A DNA stretch of 64,000 bases from an uncultured Pseudomonadota bacterium (lineage in GTDB: Bacteria > Pseudomonadota > Gammaproteobacteria > Methylococcales > Methylomonadaceae). Location: contig CAIQWF010000154.1 of the NCBI GenBank assembly GCA_903875455.1, positions 1 through 64,000 of the forward strand, given 5' to 3'. Below, piece after piece: positions 52,103 through 63,204 of the stretch. The notes beneath the pieces are model-generated. The model was not told the origin of the DNA. It saw nothing but the letters and a program-made list of their open reading frames with translations, and ran no database searches. Made by a program: the position numbers and the translations under genes. The first letter of the stretch is position 1, and every line of letters begins with the position of its first letter.

Positions 52103-53236
52103 TTATAGGTCTTTTTTAAATTCAGTTAACCAGCGCATAATCCGCGCCAGCATTTTTTGAAAGTCATCGGGGGCAACGGGTTTGGTCAAATAAGTGGTAC
52201 AACCGGCAATAATCCCTTTCACTTCATCCAGCGGTGAGGTTTTGGAGGTCAGCATAATAATCGGCAGCTTGTTCATGCCTTTAATTTTGCGAATTCGGCT
52301 ACAGGTTTCAAAGCCGTCGATGCCCGGCATCATCACATCCAGAAAAATAAAATCATAATATTTCGCCACTAATTTTTCCAAACCTTCTTCGCCGCTAAAA
52401 GCGTATTCAACTTTTAAAGGAGTTTCTGATTTGGCCAGTTCCATTGCCAGATTTTTGTGCACCATTTCGCTGTCATCAATCACCAGCACATTATAAAACT
52501 CATCTACCTGTACGGTATCGGTATACCCCTGATCGGTCATATCATCGGCTTCTGAAAAGGCTTTCAAGACCCGCAGCACAATTTGGGCTTCTGCGGCCAC
52601 CGATTCTTTCACGGTCGGCATCACCACGGAAGGTCTGACGCCTTTGTGTCCAACCTGAATAGATTGCTCAATGTCATGAAAATTAGTAATTTGCGCATTG
52701 ATAAACAGAAAGTCATAGTATTTCTGCCTTATTTTTTCAATTGCCGCCTCGCCATTGCTGGCAAAATCAATATTCAGCGGGATTTCCGACTGGGATAATT
52801 CCTGTTTCAAAATCCTGCGCATTTCCTCGTCATCATTCACAACCAGAATGTCATATTGGCCGCCGACATCACTGCTATCGCTATCAACCGCAGCTGGCGC
52901 CAGAGCAGATTGTGGCTTTATTTCAATCTCGTCCAATATTTTCAGCACCCGGCTGACCAGCAACACCCCTTGAATATGATACGGAAATCCTTCAACTTCA
53001 GATTTTCCGGCAGTCACCACCGGTGTTTGCGGATACTGCGCCCGATAAGAGTCCAGTTTTTTAAAGGCTGATTCGGTGGCAGTTTTGACGATTAACAGGT
53101 CAACCGGAATACTGAGGGTCAGTTCTTTCAGAACATAGCTGCGATCATGTCCTTGCGATACCTCAAAGATGTGTTCAAACTTTTCCTGTTCATGCAGGGA
53201 AAAGCCAATAATGCCAACATTAATATTGATTTTCAT
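52103..53236 (-). CDS. Triple receiver-domain response regulator, only the last one complete
   Basis: The 377-residue protein holds three receiver-like domains. Residues 1-105 look like a degenerate receiver (INVGIIGFSLHEQEKFEH; the phosphoacceptor region reads LLIVKTA). Residues 128-225 form a second one with D135 and D136, but the phosphoacceptor Asp is Asn180 (FLFINAQIT). Residues 249-370 are a full receiver with D254 and D255, D300 (FIFLDVMMPG), T330 and K352. No output domain is present. It probably signals through protein contact. No histidine kinase is adjacent. It precedes arsM on the same strand. Confidence 0.88.
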   Translation of the reverse strand: MKININVGIIGFSLHEQEKFEHIFEVSQGHDRSYVLKELTLSIPVDLLIVKTATESAFKKLDSYRAQYPQTPVVTAGKSEVEGFPYHIQGVLLVSRVLKILDEIEIKPQSALAPAAVDSDSSDVGGQYDILVVNDDEEMRRILKQELSQSEIPLNIDFASNGEAAIEKIRQKYYDFLFINAQITNFHDIEQSIQVGHKGVRPSVVMPTVKESVAAEAQIVLRVLKAFSEADDMTDQGYTDTVQVDEFYNVLVIDDSEMVHKNLAMELAKSETPLKVEYAFSGEEGLEKLVAKYYDFIFLDVMMPGIDGFETCSRIRKIKGMNKLPIIMLTSKTSPLDEVKGIIAGCTTYLTKPVAPDDFQKMLARIMRWLTEFKKDL

Positions 53237-53559
53237 AAATGGACTTCTCAGTTGTTATGACTTAAAGACGAGGTGAAGTAGCTTAAAAATCTGCCGCCAT
53301 TCTTGGTTTTATAAGCAAACGATTTGATTTTGATGTCAGTTGTTGAGTTGTTTTTTTAATCCAGTCGCAAACAAAATTCAATCTGCCGTCAAACAGAGTC
53401 GAGTCAATACTGCTTCGCCTCATCATAATAGAGCAAAAACCAGCTTTTGAAAAACATTTATAAAACTAGGTTTTAGCGGGCCGATTGCGTAAAATTCATC
53501 CTGAAACATATCGCTTTTTTAAGTTATCATAGCCGCCCTTTTGATTTTTCAGTTTTACC
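53237..53559. other. Intergenic region before dusB-fis
   Basis: The 323 bases between the receiver gene (minus) and dusB (plus) are AT-rich and should hold promoters for both. In E. coli the dusB-fis promoter is under growth-rate, stringent and Fis control; I see no sharp consensus here. No gene, RNA or repeat is recognisable. Confidence 0.6.
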
Positions 53560-54540
53560 ATGCAAATAGGTTCTCACGTTCTTAGCAACAAACTGGTACT
53601 CGCGCCGATGGCGGGAATTACGGACCAGCCGTTTCGGGTTTTATGTCGGCAATTTGGTGCCGGTTTGGCGGTTTCGGAGATGCTCACTTCAAATCCGGCA
53701 CTGCGTGAAAATCACCGTACCTTGTTAAAAGCCAATCATAGCGGTGAAAACGGTTTGCGCTCGGTGCAAATTCTGGGTACCGATCCACAGCAAATGGCGG
53801 AAGCCGCCTACTTCAACCAACAGCGCGGCGCAGATATTATCGACATTAATATGGGGTGCCCGGCGAAAAAAGTCTGTGCCGTGGCCGCAGGTTCAGCTTT
53901 ATTAAAAAACGAAACGCTGGTCGAAAAAATTCTGGATGCCGTGGTGAATGCGGTTGAAATTCCGGTGACGTTAAAAATCCGCACCGGTTGGGATAGGGAA
54001 AACCGTAATGCGATAAAAATCGCCCAAATTGCTGAAAATGCCGGAGTTGCCGCGCTCACCATTCACGGCAGAACCCGCGCCTGCAAATTTAGCGGCGAAG
54101 CTGAATATGACACCATTAAACAAGTCAAACAAAACGTTTCCATTCCGATTATTGCCAATGGTGACATCGTCAGCCCCGAAAAAGCTGCGTTTGTTCTAAA
54201 TTACACCGGTGCGGATGCGATAATGATCGGACGTGGTGCTCAAGGCAACCCCTGGATTTTTCAGCAGATTTTGCAGCATTTGGCGGGCGAAGCCTATCAA
54301 AACCCTACCATCCAGCAAATACAAAACATCATCCACAACCATTTAGAACATTTATACCGTTTTTATGGCGATTTTATGGGGGTGAGAATGGCGCGAAAAC
54401 ATCTCGGCTGGTATTTTGAGCCGCTAGGAACATTGCCAACGCCGGAAAGAAATGCCTTGTATCAAGCCGAAACAACCAATCAGCAACTTGCCTTGGTCAA
54501 TTCTGCCTTTAACTTTTTTAATCTGAACCACGCTATCTAA
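53560..54540 (+). CDS. dusB: tRNA-dihydrouridine synthase B
   Basis: DusB reduces a specific uridine of tRNA to dihydrouridine with FMN. The 326-residue protein has LVLAPMAGITDQPFRVLC (about residues 12-29), the NMGCPAKKV loop with the catalytic Cys, and HGRTRAC and GADAIMIGRGAQGNPWIF motifs. It ends directly before fis, no gap, as in E. coli, so expression of fis depends on it. Confidence 0.97.
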   Translation: MQIGSHVLSNKLVLAPMAGITDQPFRVLCRQFGAGLAVSEMLTSNPALRENHRTLLKANHSGENGLRSVQILGTDPQQMAEAAYFNQQRGADIIDINMGCPAKKVCAVAAGSALLKNETLVEKILDAVVNAVEIPVTLKIRTGWDRENRNAIKIAQIAENAGVAALTIHGRTRACKFSGEAEYDTIKQVKQNVSIPIIANGDIVSPEKAAFVLNYTGADAIMIGRGAQGNPWIFQQILQHLAGEAYQNPTIQQIQNIIHNHLEHLYRFYGDFMGVRMARKHLGWYFEPLGTLPTPERNALYQAETTNQQLALVNSAFNFFNLNHAI

Positions 54541-54813
54541 ATGAATACTGAAGCACCGTCCCCAGCCCCTGAGAATCAAGCCGCCCCCGTGCTGTTGTCT
54601 GTTCATGTCAGACAGGCTTTGGAACTGTATTTTAGCCAGCTGAAAGGCCACGATGCCGCTGACCTCTACAATATGGTGATTAGCGAAGTGGAAAAGCCGC
54701 TGTTGGAGTCGGTGCTGGCTTATTGCAGCCATAATCAGTCGAAAGCGGCCAAGGCATTGGGTTTGAGCCGCAGCACGTTGCGCAAAAAAATGGATCAATA
54801 CGGTTTGTCCTAG
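54541..54813 (+). CDS. fis: DNA-binding protein Fis
   Basis: Fis bends DNA, shapes the nucleoid and activates rRNA promoters. The 90-residue protein carries LSVHVRQALELYFSQLKGHD (about residues 19-38) and the C-terminal HTH QSKAAKALGLSRSTLRKKMD (about 67-86). Its ATG follows the dusB stop without a base between, so it is translated from the same mRNA. The length is slightly less than the usual 98. Confidence 0.96.
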   Translation: MNTEAPSPAPENQAAPVLLSVHVRQALELYFSQLKGHDAADLYNMVISEVEKPLLESVLAYCSHNQSKAAKALGLSRSTLRKKMDQYGLS

Positions 54814-54849
54814 ACTTGGCATTTGCATATTTGAAGAGAGACCAAAATC

Positions 54850-55977
54850 ATGAAAACCTCTAACCAAAAAATTGTTCATATTCAGGACAGCGCAGATAGC
54901 AAAGTATTATCTAAAGCCCAGAAGCTGTTTAATAGTTTGATTAAAAAAATTGATGGGCAGAAAAGTTTATTAAAACAGTGGCAGGAAACCATTCCCAACT
55001 ATCAATCTCAGGTTCGGAGTGAATATGAGCCACTATGGGAACAATATAACCAGCAGCGGGTTGAGTTAGTTTATTTATTCGATGCCGCCTACCCACAAAA
55101 ACTGTTTCACAAAACCGATAGAAATAAACTCAAGCATTTAATTGAAGATATTGTCACTGAGTTGATTCTTGAACACGGCATGGAAGAGTTAAAAGACTTG
55201 TACAACAAATACAACGACACAGATTTTGACACCGAGAATCAAGGGGCGGATGAAGATGTGGGCGAAATGATGAAAGCAATGTTTAAAGAGATGATGGGAG
55301 TGGAAATTGACGATGATGTGGATGTCAGTTCACCGGAAAAGTTTCAGGCCGCATTGCAGGCAAAATTAGCAGAAGCTCAAGCGCAAAAAGAAGAAAAACG
55401 CAGCAAACGGAAAAAAACCGCAAAGCAATTGGAAAAGGAAGCCAAGCTTGCGGAAGAACAGCAAAATGTCAGCAAATCCATTCAGGAGGTGTATCGTAAA
55501 TTGGCCTCGTCCTTACATCCAGACCGTGAACCGGATGAAGCGGAGCGGGAGCGCAAAACCAAGATTATGCAGGAAGTGAATGTGGCTTATTCAAAAAAAG
55601 ACTTGTTGCGTTTATTAGAATTGCAAATAGAGCTTGAACATATTGACCAAGTCCATTTAAACAATATTGCTGAAGACCGCCTGAAACATTTTAATAAAAT
55701 TCTGCAAGGTCAACTCAGAGAGCTGCAACAGGAAATTGAATCAATAGAGCGGGGGTTTAAAATGCAGCTGAACTGGTCGCCGTTTTTAGATTTGACACCT
55801 GAGGGTCTGATGAAAAAGCTGGAATACGATATTCAAAGTATGCAGCATGATATTGACCGCTTAAAGGTTGATATTGAAGACTTCAGTGTTCCGCAAACCC
55901 TGAAAGCATTTTTGAAAACCTACAAAATTCCTAAACCACCAAAACAACCAAGTTTAGAAGATTTCTTGTTTCGCTAA
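54850..55977 (+). CDS. J-domain protein with C-terminal coiled coil
   Basis: The 375-residue protein is helical and acidic. It has an internal J-like domain with VYRKLASSLHPDREPD (about residues 215-230), including the HPD triad that stimulates DnaK; the J domain lies in the middle rather than at the N terminus. N-terminal residues 1-130 contain helices (IKKIDGQKSLLKQWQETIPN), and after the J domain there is another coiled-coil region (about 270-345). It is probably a DnaK co-chaperone with an unknown client. Its position 36 bases after fis and 64 before purH suggests a possible operon; I do not recognise a named family. Confidence 0.72.
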   Translation: MKTSNQKIVHIQDSADSKVLSKAQKLFNSLIKKIDGQKSLLKQWQETIPNYQSQVRSEYEPLWEQYNQQRVELVYLFDAAYPQKLFHKTDRNKLKHLIEDIVTELILEHGMEELKDLYNKYNDTDFDTENQGADEDVGEMMKAMFKEMMGVEIDDDVDVSSPEKFQAALQAKLAEAQAQKEEKRSKRKKTAKQLEKEAKLAEEQQNVSKSIQEVYRKLASSLHPDREPDEAERERKTKIMQEVNVAYSKKDLLRLLELQIELEHIDQVHLNNIAEDRLKHFNKILQGQLRELQQEIESIERGFKMQLNWSPFLDLTPEGLMKKLEYDIQSMQHDIDRLKVDIEDFSVPQTLKAFLKTYKIPKPPKQPSLEDFLFR

Positions 55978-56041
55978 ATTTAAACGCTGTATAAACAGCT
56001 AAAAACCTATTTAACCCTTACATCTTAATTTTGAGGTTTGC

Positions 56042-57601
56042 ATGAACAAAAAAGTCACCCGCGCTCTGGTCAGCGTTTCTGATAAAACCGGCATTGTCGA
56101 ATTCTGTCGCGGCTTAAATCAACAGGGAATCGAGTTACTGTCCACCGGCGGCACTTTCAAACTGCTCACAGAAAACAATATTCCCGCCATTGAAGTGTCT
56201 GAATACACAGGCTTTCCTGAAATGATGGACGGACGGGTAAAGACCCTGCATCCAAAAGTGCACGGCGGAATTCTGGCACGGCGCGGCATTGATGATGCAG
56301 TGATGGCAGCGAACGGGATTGCGGCCATTGATATGGTAGTGGTGAATTTATATCCGTTTGAACAAACCATTGCCAAACCGGATTGCGACTTTGAAACCGC
56401 GATTGAAAATATTGATATTGGCGGCCCCACCATGATTCGGGCGGCGGCTAAAAATCATGCCGATGTGGCGATTGTGGTTGATCCGCAAGATTATGAAAGC
56501 GTGTTAGCGGAGTTAAGCAGCAACGCGGCGCAATTATCAGGACAAACCCGTTTTAATCTGGCCTTAAAAAGCTTTGAACATACCGCCAATTATGACACCG
56601 CGATTTCCCGTTATTTGAGCGGCCTGAAAAACATTCAATTTCCGCAAACCCTGAATTTGCAATTTCAACATGTGCAAGGAATGCGTTACGGCGAAAATCC
56701 ACATCAAAACGCGGCGTTTTACCGCGAAAAGAATCCGGCGGTGGGCACCATTTCCAGCGCAAAACAGTTACAAGGCAAAGAATTGTCTTATAACAATATT
56801 GCTGATGCTGATGCCGCATTAGAATGCGTGAAAAGTTTTGCCGACCAGCCGACCTGTGTGATTGTCAAACATGCCAATCCTTGTGGTGTAGCGCAAGCAG
56901 ACGATATTTTCACCGCTTACGATTTAGCTTATGCGACCGACCCGACTTCCGCATTTGGCGGCATCATTGCTTTCAATCGCGAGTTGGATGAAAAAACCGC
57001 CGCTGAAATTGTTAAGCGCCAGTTTGTCGAAGTGATTATCGCGCCAACTGTTAGTGCAGCGGCGCAAACGGTATTGGCAGCGAAACAAAATGTGCGGGTT
57101 TTGGAATGTGGCCAATGGAGCAGCGAACCGTTAGCGGCGTTGGATTTCAAAAGGGTTGCGGGTGGTTTGTTGGTGCAGGATAGAGATAACGCTCAAATCA
57201 CTGCAACAGATGTGAAAGTGGTCAGCAAACGTGCGCCCACTGACAGCGAACTGGCGGATTTATTGTTTGCCTGGAAAGTGGCGAAATTCGTAAAATCCAA
57301 CGCGATTGTGTATTGCAAAAATGGTCAAACCATTGGCGTAGGCGCCGGGCAAATGAGCCGGGTTTATTCTGCGAAAATCGCCGGCATTAAAGCGGCGGAT
57401 GAAAATCTGGTTGTGGCCGGTTCGGTGATGGCATCCGATGCGTTTTTTCCGTTCCGTGACGGGATTGATGCAGCGGCAGCAGCGGGAATTACGGCGGTGA
57501 TTCATCCCGGCGGTTCCATGCGTGATAATGAAGTGATTGCCGCCGCCGATGAGCATAATATGGCGATGGTGTTTACCGGAATGCGGCATTTTAGGCACTA
57601 A
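56042..57601 (+). CDS. purH: Bifunctional AICAR transformylase/IMP cyclohydrolase
   Basis: PurH makes the last two steps of IMP synthesis. The 519-residue chain has the IMP cyclohydrolase part ([20 protein letters not shown] and [12 protein letters not shown], about residues 1-195) and the AICAR transformylase ([15 protein letters not shown], about residues 278-292; ending FTGMRHFRH). The catalytic Lys-His pair of the second domain is kept. Length is typical. No purine regulatory box is evident upstream. Confidence 0.97.
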   Translation: MNKKVTRALVSVSDKTGIVEFCRGLNQQGIELLSTGGTFKLLTENNIPAIEVSEYTGFPEMMDGRVKTLHPKVHGGILARRGIDDAVMAANGIAAIDMVVVNLYPFEQTIAKPDCDFETAIENIDIGGPTMIRAAAKNHADVAIVVDPQDYESVLAELSSNAAQLSGQTRFNLALKSFEHTANYDTAISRYLSGLKNIQFPQTLNLQFQHVQGMRYGENPHQNAAFYREKNPAVGTISSAKQLQGKELSYNNIADADAALECVKSFADQPTCVIVKHANPCGVAQADDIFTAYDLAYATDPTSAFGGIIAFNRELDEKTAAEIVKRQFVEVIIAPTVSAAAQTVLAAKQNVRVLECGQWSSEPLAALDFKRVAGGLLVQDRDNAQITATDVKVVSKRAPTDSELADLLFAWKVAKFVKSNAIVYCKNGQTIGVGAGQMSRVYSAKIAGIKAADENLVVAGSVMASDAFFPFRDGIDAAAAAGITAVIHPGGSMRDNEVIAAADEHNMAMVFTGMRHFRH

Positions 57602-57617
57602 GAAAGTGTTATGCTTT

Positions 57618-57647
57618 TGCAGAGAGGCGATTAATTGCATCTCTGCA
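57618..57647 (+). terminator. Hairpin downstream of purH
   Basis: TGCAGAGA (57618-57625) and TCTCTGCA (57640-57647) form a perfect eight-pair stem with a loop of 14. There is no T tract behind, so it may be an mRNA-protecting or weak termination structure. Confidence 0.4.
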
Positions 57648-57863
57648 CCACCTTCCTAAACCTTAGCCTCTTGAAACCCAATCTTAATACATGCTGTTGA
57701 GCCCAGAGCACAAAACTTTCAGTCGTTAGTTTAAATCCATCATGCTTTAGCCGGTGACTGTTTAGTTCTGTTATCTTTAGGCTATTTACAACAAAGGCCT
57801 AACCTAATCAACCATCTGCTTTGCTAATGGTAATTTAATTGATAAAAATTCTTGGGGGGTAAA

Positions 57864-58997
57864 ATGAATCTCAAACTGTTCCATCTGAAAGTTTTTTTAA
57901 TCTCTGCTCTTGCAATGGCGGCTTTTGAGTTGCTCAAAGAACTGTTATTTCTGGATAGCAACAGCTGGGCATCCCATATCCTCAATGTTATGGTTGTTTC
58001 CTGTGGTTTTTTGTTGGCCTCCTGTTTTTTCCGTAAAAAAACTCAACAAACACTGGTGTCTGTCCCCACCCCAGAATTCAATAAAGAACAATGGCTTGCC
58101 TCAACATTATTCGATAGCTTGGATGATGCTGTGATAATGACAGATAAAGATAATCAGATTATCGCGTTTAATTCTGCGTTTAAAAAAATCACCAACGATT
58201 CTCCAGACGAAATACTTGGCAAAAAACCGAAAATTCTTTTCAGCGGTAAATATATGTCGGAATTGTATGATGAGTTTTGGAATATGCTAACCACGACAGG
58301 GCAATGGGAAGGAGAAGTATGGAGCCGTGGCCAGGATGGCAGAGTTTTTGTCGAATGGTTTTCCATGAAGCAGATTTGTGATGATAAAGGTGATTTCTCT
58401 CATTATATAGGTGTTTTTTCTGACCTTAACCCGCAAAATAGTACATTTGAGAGAATTCAACACTTGATGTATTACGATGTTTTGACCGACCTGCCTAATA
58501 AAACATTATTTACTGATCACTTTCAACAGGCGATTGCCAATGCTAAGCGGGAAGATAATTTTGCTGCTGTGCTATGTCTGAAAATTGATAAATTTGAGCA
58601 ATTCACCAACAAATATGGGTTTGATATTGCTGATGAACTTTTGCAGGAGGTTTCTATTCGACTGCGGGAGATTATACCGCGAAAATCAGATACTCTTTCT
58701 GTCTCACGGATGGGCGGAGATGAGTTTGTTGTACTTTTAGCGCTTATTAAAAAAGCCCAGAATGCCATGATGGTTGCGGAGAATATTCGAGAACTCCTGA
58801 ATCAACCTTTTGAAATTGGCGAGCAAAGTCTTCAAATTTCTGTAAGTATCGGAGTGGCGGTTTTCCCTGAGCATGGAAAAGATGAAAATACTCTGCTCAC
58901 ACATGCTTATTCAGCATTGGATGAGGCAAGATACAATGGCGGGAGTAACAGAGTTAGGCTTTACCAAAAGTTGATTGATATCAAGCCTATAATTTAA
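57864..58997 (+). CDS. PAS-GGDEF membrane protein, probable diguanylate cyclase
   Basis: The preferred start is ATG at 57864, after the strong GGGGGG site; an in-frame TTG at 57852 is less likely. The 377-residue protein has two N-terminal membrane helices (about residues 9-28 and 35-53), a PAS domain (about 76-185; ITNDSPDEILGKKPKILFSG) and a GGDEF domain with RMGGDEFVVLL (GGDEF at about 284-288), so it should make cyclic di-GMP. An RxxD inhibitory-site-like motif (RKSD) lies seven residues ahead rather than five, so product inhibition is doubtful. It stands alone. Confidence 0.9.
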   Translation: MNLKLFHLKVFLISALAMAAFELLKELLFLDSNSWASHILNVMVVSCGFLLASCFFRKKTQQTLVSVPTPEFNKEQWLASTLFDSLDDAVIMTDKDNQIIAFNSAFKKITNDSPDEILGKKPKILFSGKYMSELYDEFWNMLTTTGQWEGEVWSRGQDGRVFVEWFSMKQICDDKGDFSHYIGVFSDLNPQNSTFERIQHLMYYDVLTDLPNKTLFTDHFQQAIANAKREDNFAAVLCLKIDKFEQFTNKYGFDIADELLQEVSIRLREIIPRKSDTLSVSRMGGDEFVVLLALIKKAQNAMMVAENIRELLNQPFEIGEQSLQISVSIGVAVFPEHGKDENTLLTHAYSALDEARYNGGSNRVRLYQKLIDIKPII

Positions 58998-59109
58998 TAA
59001 AAATACCTGGACTTAGAAAAGTGACTTTTGCAGAAAAAAATATCCAGTGAATTCCCCGTATTCCATTTCATTCCATCCGGGCTACTTGCTTTGTTGAAAA
59101 TGTAGCAGT

Positions 59110-59228
59110 GTAGGATGGGTAGAACGCAGTGAAACCCATCATGGGCGGCGTGGTAGGTTTTCGATGGGTTTCGCTATCGCTCTACCCATCTTACGAGTTA
59201 CTTTGTAAAAACAGCTAACCCAGCCTAC
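59110..59228. repeat. Intergenic repeat, GTAGGATGGG type plus half of the GTAGGTTGGG type
   Basis: GTAGGATGGGTAGAACGCAG starts at 59110, followed by an inverted copy ending CTACCCATC at about 59190, with a further GATGGGTTTCGCTATCGCTC at 59163. The right edge, CTAACCCAGCCTAC (59215-59228), is one mismatch away from the arm of the repeat at 5083-5204. So two repeat families are joined. It lies between the diguanylate cyclase and an orphan gene. Confidence 0.75.
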
Positions 59229-59231
59229 GAG

Positions 59232-60908
59232 TTATAATGTTCCCATTACAGATAGCCCTTTGCCAATCAAGTCTTCTTGCAAGTCTTCAAGCTTGGAAAA
59301 TTGTGCATATTTTGGTCTGGAACCTAACGCACCAAAAATGATAGTATGAAAAGTTGATAAAAAATACCACGCTGCCGCAGTTTCCCCAACTGTTTTTGCA
59401 GCAGCTTCAAAAGCCTTCCCTTTCGCTTTAGACTTAGCTATTTCTGCTGCTTCAAACATGGTCTTGCCGCTTGGGGTTACAGAGAGAGATTTTTTTAAGG
59501 CTAGTTGAAAAATTTCTTTGGCATCCTTTTTTGCAAAAAATTGATCCCACATAACGCTTTGTATTTTTGAAACTGGATTGAGCATACTTTCTTTGATAAG
59601 TTCTATTTTTATAAACTTTTGAAAGAGATCGAAGCCCTCATCAGTATTAGCAGCTTTCCAGATTAACAGCGAAGCACGGGATTTTCTTGCTTTCCCTTTG
59701 GTGTTTAGCAAAAATTTATAGACTCCTTTGGCATTTCGCATGATCTCATGAATACCTGTGAGAATAAGTCCAGCGTAGTTCATGGCTTCTGTAACAATAG
59801 CTGTAACTCCTGCAGAAAGCAGGGTTATAATTCGACCTATTCCACGAGCAAAATATGAAATACCCAAATATATGTTGGAGTATTGACGACTCATGAGCTT
59901 ATTTTTTCCGTAACAACAAAACTCTTGAATTCCGGCATCCCTTGATGATTGATGTTTCATTAAAAGTGCTATTCGTTTGTCAGTTTTTTTAAAGTCTTTA
60001 AATGCAGTATGGGCGGTCAATAGATGATTAATACCCAATCCTTCAATAAACTCTAAAACATCCATATAAGCACCAGCTACGCTGGCCAAATCTTTAAAAC
60101 TTAAGTTTTCTGCAACAGGTTCTAATACTGAAGAAAGTTTTTTAAAAACAGTTGTTCCTTGCGGACTCTCAATTTTTTTCACTCCGCTAGCAACTTTAAA
60201 ATAAGTTGCACTTCCTTTTTCTATTCCCTCATTAAAATCTTGTATGGCTTTATCTGGGTCACATCCCTCTCCTAATTCATCAATAACACCCCATGTCTGA
60301 TCTACGCCTTGCAATGCTGCGAAAACGTCTTTCTTTCTGGTCCCTCCAGTAATATCCCAATTTTTAGCATCCTCTAATCCGCCACTGAAATTTCCCTTCC
60401 ATAATTCTGTTTCAATAGAAGCCAAAAATGACTCCATGTAAGTTACTCTTCCTTTTTTCCGAGGTTTGCATCGATTGTCAAATATCCATTTAGTTGTAAA
60501 ATGTTTGACATTGTTCAATGCCCCTTGCCGTTTGGAACGCTCTTTTTCTACATGAAATTGTTTTAATGCAGTAAGAATCTGATCTTTAGTAGATTCTCTC
60601 CCTATTCTCCCTCCTGTGAAATGATGAAGTTGAACTAACGCACCACGTTTTTCGCCCATAACAAAACGAAAATCCTCTAATGTATAAGCATTTATTGGCA
60701 ACGCTGGTTCTGGCTTTTCTTCTTCATCCCACAGGAAACGAATACTTTCTAACGGATCATCGTCATCGTTTACTTTTGGTAATTTTTCCTCGTCCCAAAG
60801 GTAACGAATACTTTCTAAAGCGTCATTATCTTCCTTTGTGAGTAGATTTCTTGTAGGTCCGAACCCATCTTCAGACGCACCAATTTCATAAAGCTCATCA
60901 GTTGGCAT
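59232..60908 (-). CDS. Unrecognised 558-aa protein with N-terminal internal repeats
   Basis: I do not recognise this protein. The N terminus contains a tandem repeat, LESIRYLWDEEKL (residues 31-43) and LESIRFLWDEEEK (53-65), with a third diverged LEDFRFVMGE. The rest is basic, helical and mixed. A hydrophobic amphipathic region at about residues 347-388 (YFARGIGRIITLLSAGVTAI) could insert into a membrane. There is no signal peptide. The gene is AT-rich compared with its neighbours, stands alone, and is flanked by repeats and a decayed kinase. A toxin or effector is thinkable; the evidence is only the architecture. Confidence 0.65.
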   Translation of the reverse strand: MPTDELYEIGASEDGFGPTRNLLTKEDNDALESIRYLWDEEKLPKVNDDDDPLESIRFLWDEEEKPEPALPINAYTLEDFRFVMGEKRGALVQLHHFTGGRIGRESTKDQILTALKQFHVEKERSKRQGALNNVKHFTTKWIFDNRCKPRKKGRVTYMESFLASIETELWKGNFSGGLEDAKNWDITGGTRKKDVFAALQGVDQTWGVIDELGEGCDPDKAIQDFNEGIEKGSATYFKVASGVKKIESPQGTTVFKKLSSVLEPVAENLSFKDLASVAGAYMDVLEFIEGLGINHLLTAHTAFKDFKKTDKRIALLMKHQSSRDAGIQEFCCYGKNKLMSRQYSNIYLGISYFARGIGRIITLLSAGVTAIVTEAMNYAGLILTGIHEIMRNAKGVYKFLLNTKGKARKSRASLLIWKAANTDEGFDLFQKFIKIELIKESMLNPVSKIQSVMWDQFFAKKDAKEIFQLALKKSLSVTPSGKTMFEAAEIAKSKAKGKAFEAAAKTVGETAAAWYFLSTFHTIIFGALGSRPKYAQFSKLEDLQEDLIGKGLSVMGTL

Positions 60909-61009
60909 AAGCCCTCTCCTATTTAATAGTTTTTATTAGTAAGTAGCATTTATAATTCCAATTAGCGATAGTGTAATCGGAGTTTATCCTCCAAAACTTT
61001 TATTTAACC

Positions 61010-61402
61010 ACCTCCAATCTCTCCATCAAATAACACAAACAATCCTGCCGAATCACCCGCTCATCCAGCGTCAACATAGACGGCATCGCAGTCCGGTTAA
61101 TCTGCAACAAATTATTCTTCAACACAAAAAACTCTCCGTCACATCATTACCCCGCTCATCCTGAGCCACCAGCGGAAACTCAGTCTTCTCATGCGCAATG
61201 CCGCATAGACAATCGCAAAACCGCCTTCACCCAATACGCGCCCAATCACATAGCCTTTATCCAGGCGGGTAAACAATGGCAAATGATGATTGCTGGCTTG
61301 TTCTTTGATGTATTTATCGCGGTCGAAATTGCAATGCGGACAAATCCCGTTTGAGCTAGGCTTAAAACAATTCGGGCAATGAGTTGTGTGATGGTAATTC
61401 AT
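61010..61402 (-). pseudogene. Decayed Ser/Thr protein kinase gene
   Basis: The start of the frame (ATG at 61402) reads MNYHHTTHCPNC with a zinc ribbon (CPNC and CPHC) and a kinase glycine loop VIGRVLGEGGFAIVYAA at about residues 50-66. After that the frame shifts and stops at 61139 without catalytic residues. In other frames the piece LVAQDERGNDVTE and, further on, FFVLKNNLLQINRTAMP with LTLDERVIRQDCLCYLME and a stop near 61010 continue, so several frameshifts or a deletion removed the middle. A start at 61474 would fall inside the terminator of pgm and is rejected. The identity of the second part is unsure. Confidence 0.65.
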
Positions 61403-61439
61403 AGCATTGCTATTCCAGGCAAAACATAAAGAAAATAAA

Positions 61440-61472
61440 AAAGCCCCGTAGAAAAAACGAGGCTTCTTAATC
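61440..61472 (-). terminator. Terminator of pgm
   Basis: On the minus strand, AAGCCTCG, loop TTTTTTCTA, CGGGGCTT followed by T-rich sequence form a stem of eight pairs with one wobble, located about 25 bases behind the pgm stop. It terminates pgm transcription. Confidence 0.8.
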
Positions 61473-61496
61473 ATTACTTAACGCTAAAACCAAACT

Positions 61497-63140
<1,644 letters not shown>

Positions 63141-63204
63141 CTAATGCGAAGTGAGAAGAAATACTGTAAATTACACCATATCGTTTTTGAATTATAGAGG
63201 ATTT

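Noticed and set aside
61403-61474. Signal peptide ahead of the kinase fragment
   Set aside because: These residues would be encoded by the pgm terminator stem and its flank; the ATG at 61402 is the credible start.
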